From: Zygnema cylindricum
Lineage: Eukaryota > Streptophyta > Zygnematophyceae > Zygnematales > Zygnemataceae
DNA: 57,928 bases
Assembly (NCBI GenBank): GCA_037447655.1
Contig: JBBHKE010002496.1
Location: forward strand, 1 to 57,928
Direction of reading: 5' to 3'
Of the stretch, positions 24,601 through 35,779 are shown in pieces (the stretch's first letter is position 1; every line of letters starts with the position of its first letter). The translations under genes were made by a program, and so were the position numbers. The notes beneath the pieces were generated by a model, which saw only the letters and a list, made by a program, of their open reading frames with translations, was not told the DNA's origin and ran no database searches.

Positions 24601-27600
24601 TTGCATATATTTTGCTAAACAAAGATCCAGTCTTTTACGAAGTTGCTGTATGAACTTTTGTGTGTAACAGGTTCGTCAGCATCTCGCTGTCGATGGTCGC
24701 CTTCATTTGAAATTGGATCTCAAACCGACTCGCAGCAGTCACAACTACACACGTGCCTACTATATGAATGGTCGCGACTACATCATTAGTGGAAGCTGCG
24801 AAGAAAATGCCGTTCGCATTTGCTGCGCACAAACAGGACGCCAACTGCGTGATGTGGCCTTCGAGGTTAGAAAGAAATTTCAGCTCTGCAACTGGCATTT
24901 TTATTTTCAAACGGTTTTCATGGTCGGAATATGGCTCTAGCATGTGGATTCTTATTTTTGTTCTTGAAATTTGGACAGATGTTTTTTACCTCGAAATGGC
25001 TGAAATACCCAGCCATAAGTTTTAGCATTAAGACTGGATCTGTTTGAGCTGTTATTTGCTGAGCCTTGGCTTTTACTGGTTCAAGCCAGTGCATTTAAAA
25101 TCTGTTCATCACTTGATTTTGTATAAATGCGGTTTTTTTGCAAGCAATCAGAGAGAAAAATAGAGGAATTAGGGAAGTTTTATGTAGTAGGGAAAGAAGT
25201 TGTTTTGTTTAGTAGTGAGAGAAGTTTTTTAATGTTGTTGGGTCTGTATCCCGTCACTTAATCTTGTATAAAAATGGTATTTCTTTCAAGCAATCAAAGA
25301 GGAAAATGTAGTTGGAAAGAAATGTTGTTCTGTTTGACTCAGTAATTGGATGGGTGCGATCTGACAGGGCCACGGCCACGTGGGCAGAGGCAGTAAAACC
25401 AATCCCTATGTTCAGTCTTTAAGGGGAGACCCAGCCAAGGTGAGTTAGTGTAATAGCAAAGAGAACATTAAAGCCAGAACTGAGAGAAAGAATTATACAA
25501 TGGTGCATAGGTTTATTCTATTATTTTGACAAATATTAGGATAAGGGAAGGTGGTGTAAGTGAGCATGACAGTTCAGTTTATAGTGCTAGCCGATGATAC
25601 GACAAGTTTTGAAAGGGGGAAATGTTTTGAGATTTGGATGCCGTCAGATCAAGAGTCATTTTTTTCGCATTTGCATTCAGTTCTCCATGATGCCTCCTGC
25701 TGTTAAGGATAATTTCACTTGAGATATCTACCCTCATGTTGGTGGTGAACCGTACAGTAATCTGAGTAACCGTACGTATGACTGTACGAATTGTACGATT
25801 TACCCTCAAAATGAGGGCAAAACTTCGATATTATAATAACTAGTGGTGTATACCAATCAGCAGGTTCAATATGTACTTTTTTGGGGGGGCTCAATGTATC
25901 GACTTGATCATAATCACGATATATTGATGTCGATGTCATGACATCGTCGATATCTGTACTATCCTTTGGACTTTCCAAAACGTTTTTTTCTACTCCCTAG
26001 AGGCTGAGAAAGTTTCTGATGCCCCTTCACCGGAGAGTTCTGGGACGTTTTCTGGCAAAAGTGGTGGGCAGGCACAGGGCAGGTGTGGGTGGGTGCTGAG
26101 GAACGGTACAGCCAATCACTGCCAAAATTATTTCTTGGTTTACATTTCCCAGAAGTTCCCGGAAGGGCCTTGCAGGATTTATTTGTTTTTCACCAACATT
26201 CTGGGAGGGGTTGGCCTTCTGGTAAACGTACGGGACGCACCTTTTCCGATTCCCAAAAATTCCGGGCATCTAAAATTTATGTGACAAAAGTGCACTAAAA
26301 AAAAAGTGCGCCAAATCTTTGGGACACTCCTACTTCCAGTCTGAAATATCTTTTTGTCTCCCTTTGTGCCGTTTTACTTCAAAACCATACTGCTTTCGAA
26401 CAGATGCTCTGTGTGAGCGTAGAACCCCTTCTGTTGCTGTTTCCCAGAAGCAATAAATTTCTCGTACACTGAAACTCACTAAACCCTTACCAGAACTCTA
26501 CGTTTTGAAGGGGCCATCAGTACAGTGCAGTACACTATACTGTATAATAAGGGATTTGTACCAAGTGTTTGACTTCGTACCCTGATTATTACTTTTCGGA
26601 CTTTTTAGGCAGAATTTGAGGCCAATCCAATGTGATGAAGATTTGGCAAGATTTGTTCTGTCTGGTAAGATTTACTGACTGATTACCGTACGGTTCTTGG
26701 TCGAGTATCAACAGTTATCAGCATTTATCAGCAAACTCGATAAACATGGAATTTTTGTGGTTGTGGTATCGAAATAGGGTTATGGCGATATGTCGACCTT
26801 GAAATTGTTCAAATATAGAACACTAGCATTAACCCTACGAACTCCATATAGAGCAAATGCCCTAATTGGCATTTTTGTTGGTTGAGGATGTTAGGCTTGG
26901 CCTAATATGATTGGAGGGGCTCTTTTTTCTTGTCGGAACACAAGATGGTAAACATATATGCAGTCCTCTTCGGTCAGTGAGGCTGAATGTCATGTCTCCC
27001 GAATAATGAGTTTGAACGTACATCACAATTGTCGCTGGCTTGTACTGACTTCCTTCACATTGGAGGTTATATTGGTCCTTTCCTCCCTGTAAAGTGACAC
27101 CGAAGTATTCCTACTATTGAACAGTTTTAGGGTAATTGGACATACTCGATAATTGAGGTTACCGACTGGTAATTACAGGAATCATACAAGGAAAATGTAC
27201 GGTTATCGCGCATTTCTCTGTACAATTACTGTAATTACTGGTGAGTAGGCTAGTAATCGTACAGAAAAATACACGTACATTTTTCTGCACAGTAGTAACG
27301 CCAGTGTTCTCATATGTGGTATTAACCTATTAGTGTCGACTATATAAATTAAATCTTATCTTTACTTTTGCCATCTTTCTGACTCACCTTTCGTCTGTAA
27401 GCAGGACTTCAATTTTGGCGTTCTTGTGGCTTACCACCATCCGACATCGCGTTCAGAGATTATTAAGGTAGTGGAACATTTATAAACACATATTGAGATT
27501 GTATTTTCATTCTCCCTCGTTTACAGTCAACTCGACTGTCTTTATATGCATGTGAATGCGATTGTTGTTTATGATGGAGCCACACGCAGAAACCAGTATG

Positions 27601-27846
27601 TAAAGAACTGTGTTGGCTTTGCACTACATTCTCATTCGTCTGTCAGATCTTTCTTTCAGTGGTTTCCGCCTTCATTTGGTGCAAAAATCGCAGTTGGTGT
27701 GACTAATAACAAAAATTGTCTGTACAATGAACAATAACGGTTTATAACAATAACTGTTGTGGCTCCAGGTCAACCTCATGTCTGGAAGTGCCAAAAACAG
27801 CGAGAAAGAGATGAGGACTGTACCACCGGCCGGTCTGGGAGCCTAA
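15669..27846 (+). CDS. LRR plus WD40 protein, DHU1-like DDB1-CUL4 receptor candidate, 11 exons, 1465 aa
   Basis: Exons are 15669-15784, 16698-16764, 17829-18076, 19107-21926, 22218-22401, 22609-22883, 23807-24086, 24671-24865, 25368-25439, 27405-27467 and 27769-27846 (TAA). All introns are GT-AG, phases agree at every join, and the total of 4398 nt is a multiple of three. ATG 15669 follows an in-frame stop; ATG 15684, in a gccATGG context, is an alternative start. Residues 40-61 (YVELCRSYGEEPHPSILACC) and the LRR part (145-232, with the NLWTASAALL/LELRFQQC block) follow the order of a conserved plant protein annotated as U2A'-like LRR/WD40 or DWD HYPERSENSITIVE TO UV-B 1. Residues 235-810 are low complexity with a glycine run near 687, and an LRR cap (LPNLQVLDNVGIS) lies near 825. 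WD40 repeats fill 1084-1465, with WDAR at 23961-23972, the WDxR signature for DDB1 binding. The likely role is as a substrate receptor of a nuclear CUL4 ligase. The architecture is well supported; the DHU1 identity is from memory and less certain. Confidence 0.85.
16585..16640 (+). repeat. Dispersed repeat in intron 2 (copy at 25780-25838)
   Basis: The block tgtacgaatcgtacgattta, followed by cccccagaacgagggcaaaac, recurs nearly unchanged at 25780-25838 in intron 9 of the same gene. A weaker relative is at about 15455-15495. It is probably a small transposon, and its ends were not determined. Confidence 0.6.
18385..18490 (+). repeat. TTCC/TTC-rich microsatellite in intron 3
   Basis: A pyrimidine tract of ttcc and ttc units lies inside intron 3 of the LRR-WD40 gene. 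ORFs across it (S/L/F-rich) are artefacts of the repeat. Confidence 0.7.
25780..25838 (+). repeat. Dispersed repeat in intron 9
   Basis: This is the second copy of the 16585-16640 block ('tgtacgaattgtacgattta' then 'ccctcaaaatgagggcaaaac'). Intron 9, about 1.96 kb, is the longest intron of the gene and also holds cgatatat-rich, hAT-like sequence around 25846-25970. Confidence 0.6.
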
Positions 27847-27915
27847 GCGAGTCATTTGCCGATTTTATTGTGGAGACTTTTCTAATTTGTAATCGTGCGG
27901 ATGGTGCATGGAAAG

Positions 27916-28000
27916 ACAAGACAAGACAAGACAAGACAATACAAGACAAGACAAGACAAGACAAGACAAGACAAGACAAGACAAGACAAGACAAGACAAG
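27916..28000 (+). repeat. ACAAG pentanucleotide microsatellite, 17 units
   Basis: Seventeen units of acaag, one read as acaat, start 70 bases after the stop codon of the LRR-WD40 gene, so they probably lie in its 3' UTR. They continue into a degenerate cgagacgag tail. All ORFs over this tract are low-complexity artefacts. Confidence 0.9.
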
Positions 28001-28173
28001 TCGAGACGAGACGAAACAAGGCGAGACAAGGCGGAGGACAAGTCGGACGATCCTGTGAAGGTCACGGTGCACGTAACGCATTTTAGGGAATCGAGGCAGA
28101 TCATTTCATCTCATTATGGCTTTGGTGTTGAATGTGTTTAAATTTTGTGAAGCCAAAACCGCGTCAACTCATC

Positions 28174-28179
28174 AATAAA
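28174..28179 (+). promoter_or_regulatory. Candidate poly(A) signal AATAAA
   Basis: An AATAAA hexamer lies about 330 bases after the LRR-WD40 stop codon. It is plausible by position only; other AT-rich hexamers follow (for example near 28605 and 28827). Confidence 0.3.
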
Positions 28180-29689
28180 TACGAGGAAAAGAGGAGAGGA
28201 GTTGGGTGGAGAGTCCATAGGAAGTTTGTCAGTTAGTAGAAAATGGCATAATTGTGTATAAGTGTCTCAAATGTTTTGTGAATTATGGCTCTAGGGGTGA
28301 TAGATTTGTAATATAGGGACGTGACACAATTGAATTGTTTGTCAAGAAAAACAATTCAACAAAAAGGGCATGTAAGAGAAATTGTCGGTTTTTTATGCCT
28401 TCATTTTTTTTCCTTTTCTAGGTTTTTGTTAATGTTTTTACGTTGTTTAGTCAAATATTTTCTGCGTTGTTGTTTCCTTCGAACTTTTGTTTTTTTTGCT
28501 CGTGTTCCACATTTTGGAAAGAAATTTTTCACTTGAATGTTTACTGTGCTAAATCTCTAACACTCGCTTAAGGTCCACTGCTTTGGACTGAGAATGTGTC
28601 GAATAAATAATTTTAATTCGTCAGAAATTGAATGCTTATTGAACGACATTTATGGAAATTTGAACTCCCGGCAATGATGTTTTCAAAAAGGAACAGTCTG
28701 AACACCAATAGGAAATGAAGGATATGTACTTTCAGTCATCTTTAAAAAATATATCTTCAAATGTCTTCAGCTTTTGACATGTAGAATTAATACTGTAATT
28801 ATTATTCTTCATAATTTTGTACACCAATAAAATAGAACCCATGGACATGAGCTATACCTTTGTTATTTTTAGTTTCAGAGGAGGGACGTTATGGTACTAG
28901 GAACCCATTTGCCTTTTTTGTCGTTTTACAGCAATTATACACAATAGTACACCAAAATAGGACAAAAAATGCTGGTTTTACTGGTCAAGGAACCATTTTT
29001 TTTTCGTGATAATCAATTTGAGTAGAAACGTTGCCAAAGTCTTGTACAATAAGAGCTTTGTATCTATAGAAGTATATTTAGAAAGTAGCGTATTTATGAT
29101 AAAAAAAATATCCCAATAAAGTCACGAGTGAATTAGTCTTATTAACTCTAATAATGATGGGCAATGTATTGTGCCTAAAGTACCAACTATTCACAAATAA
29201 AGAATACTTTTAGGAAAAACGTTGTGATTGTCATTTCTTACCATCAACTTTACCATTCATAAGTGCCTATACTTTTTGGATCGAGATGTAGAACCTATAT
29301 TTTGAGAATCCACAGTCTTTTCGTTGTGGTGGTGTTCTTAAGAAGAGCGATGATTAAACAACCGATTAAAAAAAAAACTCTGTATCCTCTCCTTAATATA
29401 GTTGTTAATCTATTTATGAGAGCGATTTTCACAAATGAAGTGCCGATTGATTTGACCATAAAACACTTATCATACAAATAGTAATAAAATAAAAAAACAA
29501 CATTCACTTCACCTTTTTCTTCACACAACGTAGAAATTTTTACTTTTAATCCGGATATGCTACGAGTCCGGTTGGAAAAAGTAAACGTGATGAACTAATT
29601 TCTTTGTTTTCCTTTTTTTTTTCCTTGCTTATTTTAGCTCCGCCTTCAAATCTGCGGAATTTACGTTTCCGATTTCCCAAAATTGTTTG
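28180..29689. other. No gene supported
   Basis: This is AT-rich intergenic sequence between two convergent genes (the LRR-WD40 gene on plus and the propeller-like gene on minus). No ORF with family character and no inverted-repeat element were recognised. Confidence 0.45.
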
Positions 29690-31036
29690 TCAACGAACCG
29701 GCTTTCCTGAAATCTTCGAAATATAAGTTCCCCAATTTGAATTTGGTGCCCTTTTTCCTCCCAATGTTGTCATTCCTGTAACCCAAAAATCTCCTCCTTC
29801 GTCCACACATGCGGAAAAGTATTCCCCCCATTTCTGTGCAAACCACTCCACACCCGTAAAACTGTCCGCCGGTTCTTTTCCGTTAAAGACAACGGAGTAA
29901 CGCCGGATTCGATAAGGCCGTCTTCGTATCGAAAAAACACCGATCGAAGGGTAAAAAGAAGGTCCCGAGAAAGCAAATACAACTATTGCTTTATTACTGT
30001 TAAAAGTAATCGATGGACGGAAAACCCACGATCCCGGAATCGAAAATGTTCCTGTCCCAATTCTGCGACCCTTAACTCGACCAGTTTTCTTCGAAACCCA
30101 AGTATTAAAAGCGACATACATGACTCCTGATTTATACAAACTTCCCGAGGAATTGTCTGAAACACCTGTCGTAATAACTCCCATTAAAGTTCCCTGACAA
30201 AAAAGGGAAAAAAACAAAAAGAAAGCGCCAACAAAATGGATACATCAAAATTTACGATCGAAGTTGAACGACAGAGATGGTATCTACAAGTCAAGCACTG
30301 GAAAGAAAAGGGTGAGGTGAATTCTGAAAAAGAAGAAGGGGGAAAAAAAAAAAAACTCACATTTCCATATACAAGTTGCGTCATCTCAACACCTCCGGTC
30401 CTGAGCAACGGGATTTCGTGACCGGCACTTTCTGCAAACGGAGCGGAGCCGTTTTTCTGAACGGCTGTCCGTTGCGTGAAACGGAGCGCCACATCAGCCG
30501 TTTTGAATCGTGAGTACATTAAATGAGTTTGTATGAGAGACAGAGAGGGAGAGGATAGGGAACCAAAGGAGGAGGGAAAGAAGGGAAGAGAAAGAGAGAC
30601 AAGGAAGGAGAGGGAGAGGGACAAGGAGAAGGAGAAGAGGGATAGGGAGAACGTCTAGGGTTTACCACCAACTATTTGGGTTTTGGCATTCTCAAGACTT
30701 GGTATCTACACTAAGTTAAATAAATACTGTTTTTTTTTTGTTCTTTTTTCGATTGAAGTTCCATCTTGAAGCAGTAGGTACTACACCATTCCAATTTTTG
30801 TCGTTTTTCATTTTATTTCACAAAAGCGTCAAAACCATTGTTGCATGTGAGGAAAATACTCGAACAGGAAAGCATAAAGACACGGTTCTGAAACTTGACG
30901 GAACTTGCAAATTGAAAACCTTACCATTTGTATATGAGTAGTAACATTTTCCCGTGTAAATTATCGATTTACTGATTCGCAATTTCGGATTTGGGTATCG
31001 GAGAGACTGTGTATTTGTCATGGCCCAAAGCTCCAT
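29690..31036 (-). CDS. Beta-propeller-like protein of unknown function, probably partial
   Basis: The 3' exon is 29690-30193 (167 codons, then TGA), joined at a GT-AG intron to 30361-30519, both phase 0. The C-terminal exon has the pattern of a family seen as secreted or hypothetical proteins in bacteria, fungi and some algae: an R(P)SITFNSN strand, FAFSGPSFYPS, then DSF...WGEYFSACVDEGGDFW and a closing NWGTYISKI. These look like blades of a sialidase-type propeller, though I see no catalytic residues. The exon 30361-30519 contains AGHEIPLLRTGGVEM. A further upstream exon is likely at about 30925-31036 or longer (MELWAMTNTQSLRYPNP, with donor GTAAGG), but its join is unresolved. The N-terminus, including any signal peptide, was not found and may lie towards the N gap. 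Confidence 0.5.
30531..30655 (+). repeat. GA-rich tract
   Basis: This is purine-rich on plus (CT-rich on minus), immediately upstream of the 30361-30519 exon. It could be a pyrimidine-rich 5' UTR or an intron tract on the minus strand. The S/L/P-rich ORF across it is not credible protein. Confidence 0.5.
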
Positions 31037-31146
31037 TACCGGTCCTTGTCACACCTTCTGTTATTGTAGCAGTGGCACCTGGACTTATTCTTTGTTGAAT
31101 CAGTTTAGCATGTAAGCTGAGCTGGCGCGAAGCAAAGCGTAAAGGG

Positions 31147-31180
31147 GAGCCGTATGACGGGAAACCGTCGCGTACGGTTC
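31147..31180 (+). ncRNA. Group II intron domain V-like hairpin
   Basis: The 34 bases run from gagccgtatg through acgg, a gaaa tetraloop and ccgt to the closing cgtacggttc. This is the standard domain V: an AGC triad near the 5' base, a lower stem gagccgta/tacggttc, a two-base bulge, and an upper stem closed by a GAAA loop. It is followed by a candidate domain VI stem (gagaggc... gcctactctc, about 31184-31227). Upstream intron domains and any maturase are not recognisable. Group II introns belong to organelles and bacteria, so this may be an organelle-derived fragment, a mis-joined contig or a nuclear relic. Confidence 0.65.
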
Positions 31181-31633
31181 TGTGAGAGGCTTAGCGGAGT
31201 TTAAAGGCCGCAAAGATGCCTACTCTCCCTTGGTATAATGGGCTGTGTTTCCATTTAAACCAGAAGAAAACACCCAAGAATCAAGACAAGCATTTGACAG
31301 CATTCAAAACCAACTTTGCAGGTCACATTTTGTCTCAAAAAGCTATTTTTTTGTATGGCCACCATCTTTTACCACGGCGTTTTCGTATTTGCCAACGTCA
31401 TTTTTTCGAGATGCACAAATCGTAAAAGTTAAGTTGTCAATTCTGAAAAAGACAAGAATGTCAGAAGTAGATGGTGTTTCAAGGCAGTTGACATTCGTAT
31501 CCCATAAAAATTACATTTTTCACAGATGAAATTTTTGACTTTTTTCTCAAGAAAGGATTCTTTCGACGACCCACGAGAGTCTGGAGTTAGTGAGATAGGG
31601 ATAAATCACGTCATTTATATTACAACCTCTTAT

Positions 31634-32360
31634 NNNNNNNNNNNNNNNNNNNNNNNNNNNNNNNNNNNNNNNNNNNNNNNNNNNNNNNNNNNNNNNNNNN
31701 NNNNNNNNNNNNNNNNNNNNNNNNNNNNNNNNNNNNNNNNNNNNNNNNNNNNNNNNNNNNNNNNNNNNNNNNNNNNNNNNNNNNNNNNNNNNNNNNNNNN
31801 NNNNNNNNNNNNNNNNNNNNNNNNNNNNNNNNNNNNNNNNNNNNNNNNNNNNNNNNNNNNNNNNNNNNNNNNNNNNNNNNNNNNNNNNNNNNNNNNNNNN
31901 NNNNNNNNNNNNNNNNNNNNNNNNNNNNNNNNNNNNNNNNNNNNNNNNNNNNNNNNNNNNNNNNNNNNNNNNNNNNNNNNNNNNNNNNNNNNNNNNNNNN
32001 NNNNNNNNNNNNNNNNNNNNNNNNNNNNNNNNNNNNNNNNNNNNNNNNNNNNNNNNNNNNNNNNNNNNNNNNNNNNNNNNNNNNNNNNNNNNNNNNNNNN
32101 NNNNNNNNNNNNNNNNNNNNNNNNNNNNNNNNNNNNNNNNNNNNNNNNNNNNNNNNNNNNNNNNNNNNNNNNNNNNNNNNNNNNNNNNNNNNNNNNNNNN
32201 NNNNNNNNNNNNNNNNNNNNNNNNNNNNNNNNNNNNNNNNNNNNNNNNNNNNNNNNNNNNNNNNNNNNNNNNNNNNNNNNNNNNNNNNNNNNNNNNNNNN
32301 NNNNNNNNNNNNNNNNNNNNNNNNNNNNNNNNNNNNNNNNNNNNNNNNNNNNNNNNNNNN
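31634..32360. other. Assembly gap (N)
   Basis: A run of 727 N. The ORFs reported across it on both strands are meaningless. Confidence 1.
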
Positions 32361-33966
32361 GGAGAGGGGAGGGAGAGGAAGTGGAGGCACCCGGGGGTTG
32401 TTTTGTAGGCTCAAGAGGAGATGTGCCTTCCTAGGAAAGAGAGAGGGAAGGGACGGTGCACCGTCAGACTCTTGAGTTTGTCTATCGGTTCGGTGCAGAA
32501 CCTAAATCACTACGCTTAACCAACACTTTTGGACTAAAGGTTAGGTAGGGATTCAAAAATTAAAAACCACACACCCGCTTTGGACCACCTAAAAAAAAAC
32601 GGGTACACTGTTACCTCGATTACGACTGAGTAAGGCCGTTTTTAGACTCACGTAACTACACTTTTTTTACAAACGTAGTTAACGTTTCGTAGCTACAAGG
32701 TTATGACGTTAAGTGACCACGTAGCTATATTTTATTTTACAGCTACAAGATCAAAAGGTTAAATGGTAACAATTTACGTTTTTTAAATACGTAACCCTCA
32801 CTAAAAAAAAATTTTTGGGATTTTTTCGGATTTCTTTGGAAAGTTTTTCGAATTTTTCTATACGAGTAATCGTAGTGCCTACTGAACTAAAAAAAAAATC
32901 CTCTATAGGGAGATAGTAAAGCAAATACTCCAGTAAACGACCGTTAAACAAACTAAAACAGGTTTAGCCCGAATGTTTATCAATATTGAGAGTTCAAAAG
33001 AAAAACAAACCCTTTATTTCGTGTGTTTTTGAGTGTGTATGATACGAGTGAGTGTATATTGGAACATCGATGCTTTGCAATTGATGCAAACATTTTTTTC
33101 ACATCAATGCACTCAGATTTTTGCCGGAATGAGTCAGCATTAGCTCCATTGTCACATGGGCAAAAAAAAATCCACCAGGTTTCGCCCACACACCAAAAAT
33201 TAAAAACTTAGGGATGGATTGGAAATCAGGTTTTCACAACCAATTCGCATCACTAAATCCAAGACGTGGCTTGGCTATCTGTTTGAGTTCTCAGACTGCC
33301 ACGTGGCAGGGAAGGGAGAGAGAAAGGATCCTTCCGTGTAGAGGAGAACTCGGATGTTTTGTTGGGGGCCCACGGAGGTGAAGGAGAGGGAGGGGAGAGG
33401 GAAGAGGGAGAGCAGGGAGAGAAGGGGAAGGAGAGGGAAAGGAAGAGAGAAAGATTTGGGAGAGACAATATTGGTTTCCATGGGAACGAATATTTGAGAA
33501 TGGGAGATGGGGAGAGGAGTGAGATGAGAGAGAGGGAGAGGCGATTGGTAGAGGGGAGTAGGGTTGGAGGGAAGGAATTTATATTTATATTATTTATTTA
33601 AATATAATTTATATTATTTATTTATGGGGAGGGAGATAAAAGGGAAAAAGAGGACATTGTGGGTCTTCGAAAATATGGGAAGGAAAAAAAAAATGAGAAA
33701 TGAAAAGAAGGCAAAGAGAGAGAGTGAATAGAAAAAAGAAAAGAAAGAGAGGGAAAGAGGGAGACGAGGCTACACTATTCCTTGTAGTACCGTATTATAT
33801 ACGCGTACTATATGGAAATTTGATTTGTAAAAAGAGCCCTCACAAAATATAGCGTTTCCAATTGTGTTTGCGCATTTCAAAATTTGAACTAGTTTTTGCC
33901 GCGCGACAAGTATTTTGTCAGGTCTTTGCCCATCCAGCGTCAGCAAAGTATGCCACGTCAGCACTA
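32361..33966. other. No gene; GA-rich tracts
   Basis: A long purine-rich stretch (about 33300-33560, then 33620-33765) contains ggagaggg-type units, with a short (ttta)n segment at 33580-33625. Around 32690-32750 the motif 'gtagctaca' recurs. No coding sequence is supported. Confidence 0.5.
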
Positions 33967-34140
33967 CACCGTGAATCGCTATTAGTGCTGAATTATGGAT
34001 CTGACGGTTGCGATGGAAAGGTAAGATTCTCAGCTTCCGATTGACGGCCTTAAATTGAAAATCGGACAAGTGTGTACGGAGAAAATATGTTATACGTGGC
34101 GAAAAAAATATTAACACTACAGCAATAGCGATTCTCGGTG
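33967..34140. mobile_element. TA-flanked MITE
   Basis: The terminus 'caccgtgaatcgctattag' and the mirrored 'aatagcgattctcggtg' are flanked by TA (33965-33966 and 34141-34142). It is 174 bp and belongs to the same family as 14813-15010. Confidence 0.75.
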
Positions 34141-34142
34141 TA

Positions 34143-35779
34143 GCGAATAGATCATACTCCAGACCAGCTCGATATGAGTTCTACGGACGGCTATATAAAT
34201 TTTTACGGTCGTTCACTACATGGATTACCGTAATGGGAGTACTGTACAGCAAAATGACTGAACAAGTACAGTACGGTTCTCGTCGAACAAAAATCGCCGA
34301 CGCGGGAGCGAACCGAAGTCCACATCCGCCATACCACCACTTCAATTCCCCCGCGAATCGCGCCTCTAATCTTTACTCGTTCGGTCAGTCGAAATGAGCG
34401 TTATTTTAAGTCGCACTAAATGTAAATTAATCAACCATCGCAATATTAACCATCATCAAGCTGAAGCAGATGAAAACGTCAAAACTGAAAAAGACCAAAG
34501 TTAAAAGTGGCCAAAGATTAAAGAATAAAATAGTGTCATCAAATAGTGTGACTTGATTTGGTAGCGCGTGGTGACGTGCATGTTTTTCTTTTAGTTTCAT
34601 TGTTATGTCTAATCGGTCCATTTTTTATCGTGTAAAAGGTTTATTTCTTTTCGTGCGACTTAATTTATCGGTACAAGACTCCTATTACTTTGGTTTTTAG
34701 TTTCATTTCACATCGTTCTTTAATTTGTGTCTAAGTTCAATGTAACGCTTCACTATTAGATTTCAATTTTGCGGCTAATGGTGGGGCTACATCAAGCGAA
34801 AAATGAGGTTGTTTATACTAAATGAGAGGCCATAAAGGCCGAAAACGGCTAATATGACAAAATGACTAAAGAGGTCAAAATAGGCGAAAGATAAAAAAGA
34901 CAAAGTGAAATAGCCTCAAACAAAGAAAGCAAGGGAGAGGTATTTCTTTTGAGTGTCTTTTAATTCATAGATAATACAAGATGACACAAAGGAGTCCTAT
35001 AGTAAGATAAGGTAAATAGGTAGGCGAAAAGGCTCCAAAAGGTAGATATAGTTCTTGGCATAACAACAGACAGTACAACTAGTTACGGTAAAAGGAACCG
35101 AGGGAAAAAAAGATTCTAATGAAAGAATCATCAACACTATCTAAGATATGTACAAACCGCTAAGAGAAGTACAAAGCGCTAGGCTAAAGTACAAGATTTG
35201 TAGCATAGGCGTATAAGACTTTAAGTAGTCGGTCAAAACTAGACAATGCGTAAATTGAATTCAACACCCCCACACAATCGAAGCATGGCTAGTCACGAAA
35301 AACCAACATGGAAAATGTGGTGATGGAATAATGGGCAAGGGAGAGGTTTGGTGAGAAAACCGGCAAGTTAAGAACCAGTAGCACAATGAGAGAAGGAAAC
35401 CGTGCCATCAAGAATTTCGCCTTGTGCAAAATAAAAAATGTATATGACTATGTACAGTGCGAAGGTGATGGATAAGGTTTATTATGAGGGCCAAAGCCCG
35501 CTGAGAATCACAAAAGATGGAGGTGAGAGAAGAGGGAGGAAAAAAGAGATCGGTGAGAGGGCGTCAAAACCAAATAGTCGTCTTCGTAGTGGACGGACTG
35601 GCCATGTATTTGGTTTCGGTGGAGGAGAGAGCATTAGTTGCTTCCTTGCCGGATGACCAAAAGACAAGGCCACCACCTAAAGAAAATTACAAAGTAGAAA
35701 TGGAGCGACGGTCACTAGGTTGATTTTTCCAATCGACGTTAAAAAAAAAAACAATAGAAGTGCTCGGAGAAGAAAAAGG
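34143..35779. other. No gene supported
   Basis: AT-rich sequence with only short ORFs. I recognise no family, inverted repeat or RNA gene before the first LTR at 35780. Confidence 0.4.

Noticed and set aside
25846-26835. hAT element in intron 9 (tagtggtgtat ... gaacacta)
   Set aside because: The termini match poorly and I could not find an 8-bp duplication.
27759-28141. Several overlapping K/D/R/Q-rich ORFs on both strands
   Set aside because: They are products of the ACAAG microsatellite; only the first 78 bases (27769-27846) belong to the last exon of the LRR-WD40 gene.
31245-31529. Gypsy-like or organelle exon in the 94-aa ORF after the group II domain V
   Set aside because: A weak resemblance (RQAFDSIQNQL) is too short to support either assignment.
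31526-32434. Long ORFs on both strands across 31526-32434
   Set aside because: They consist mainly of the N gap and carry no information.
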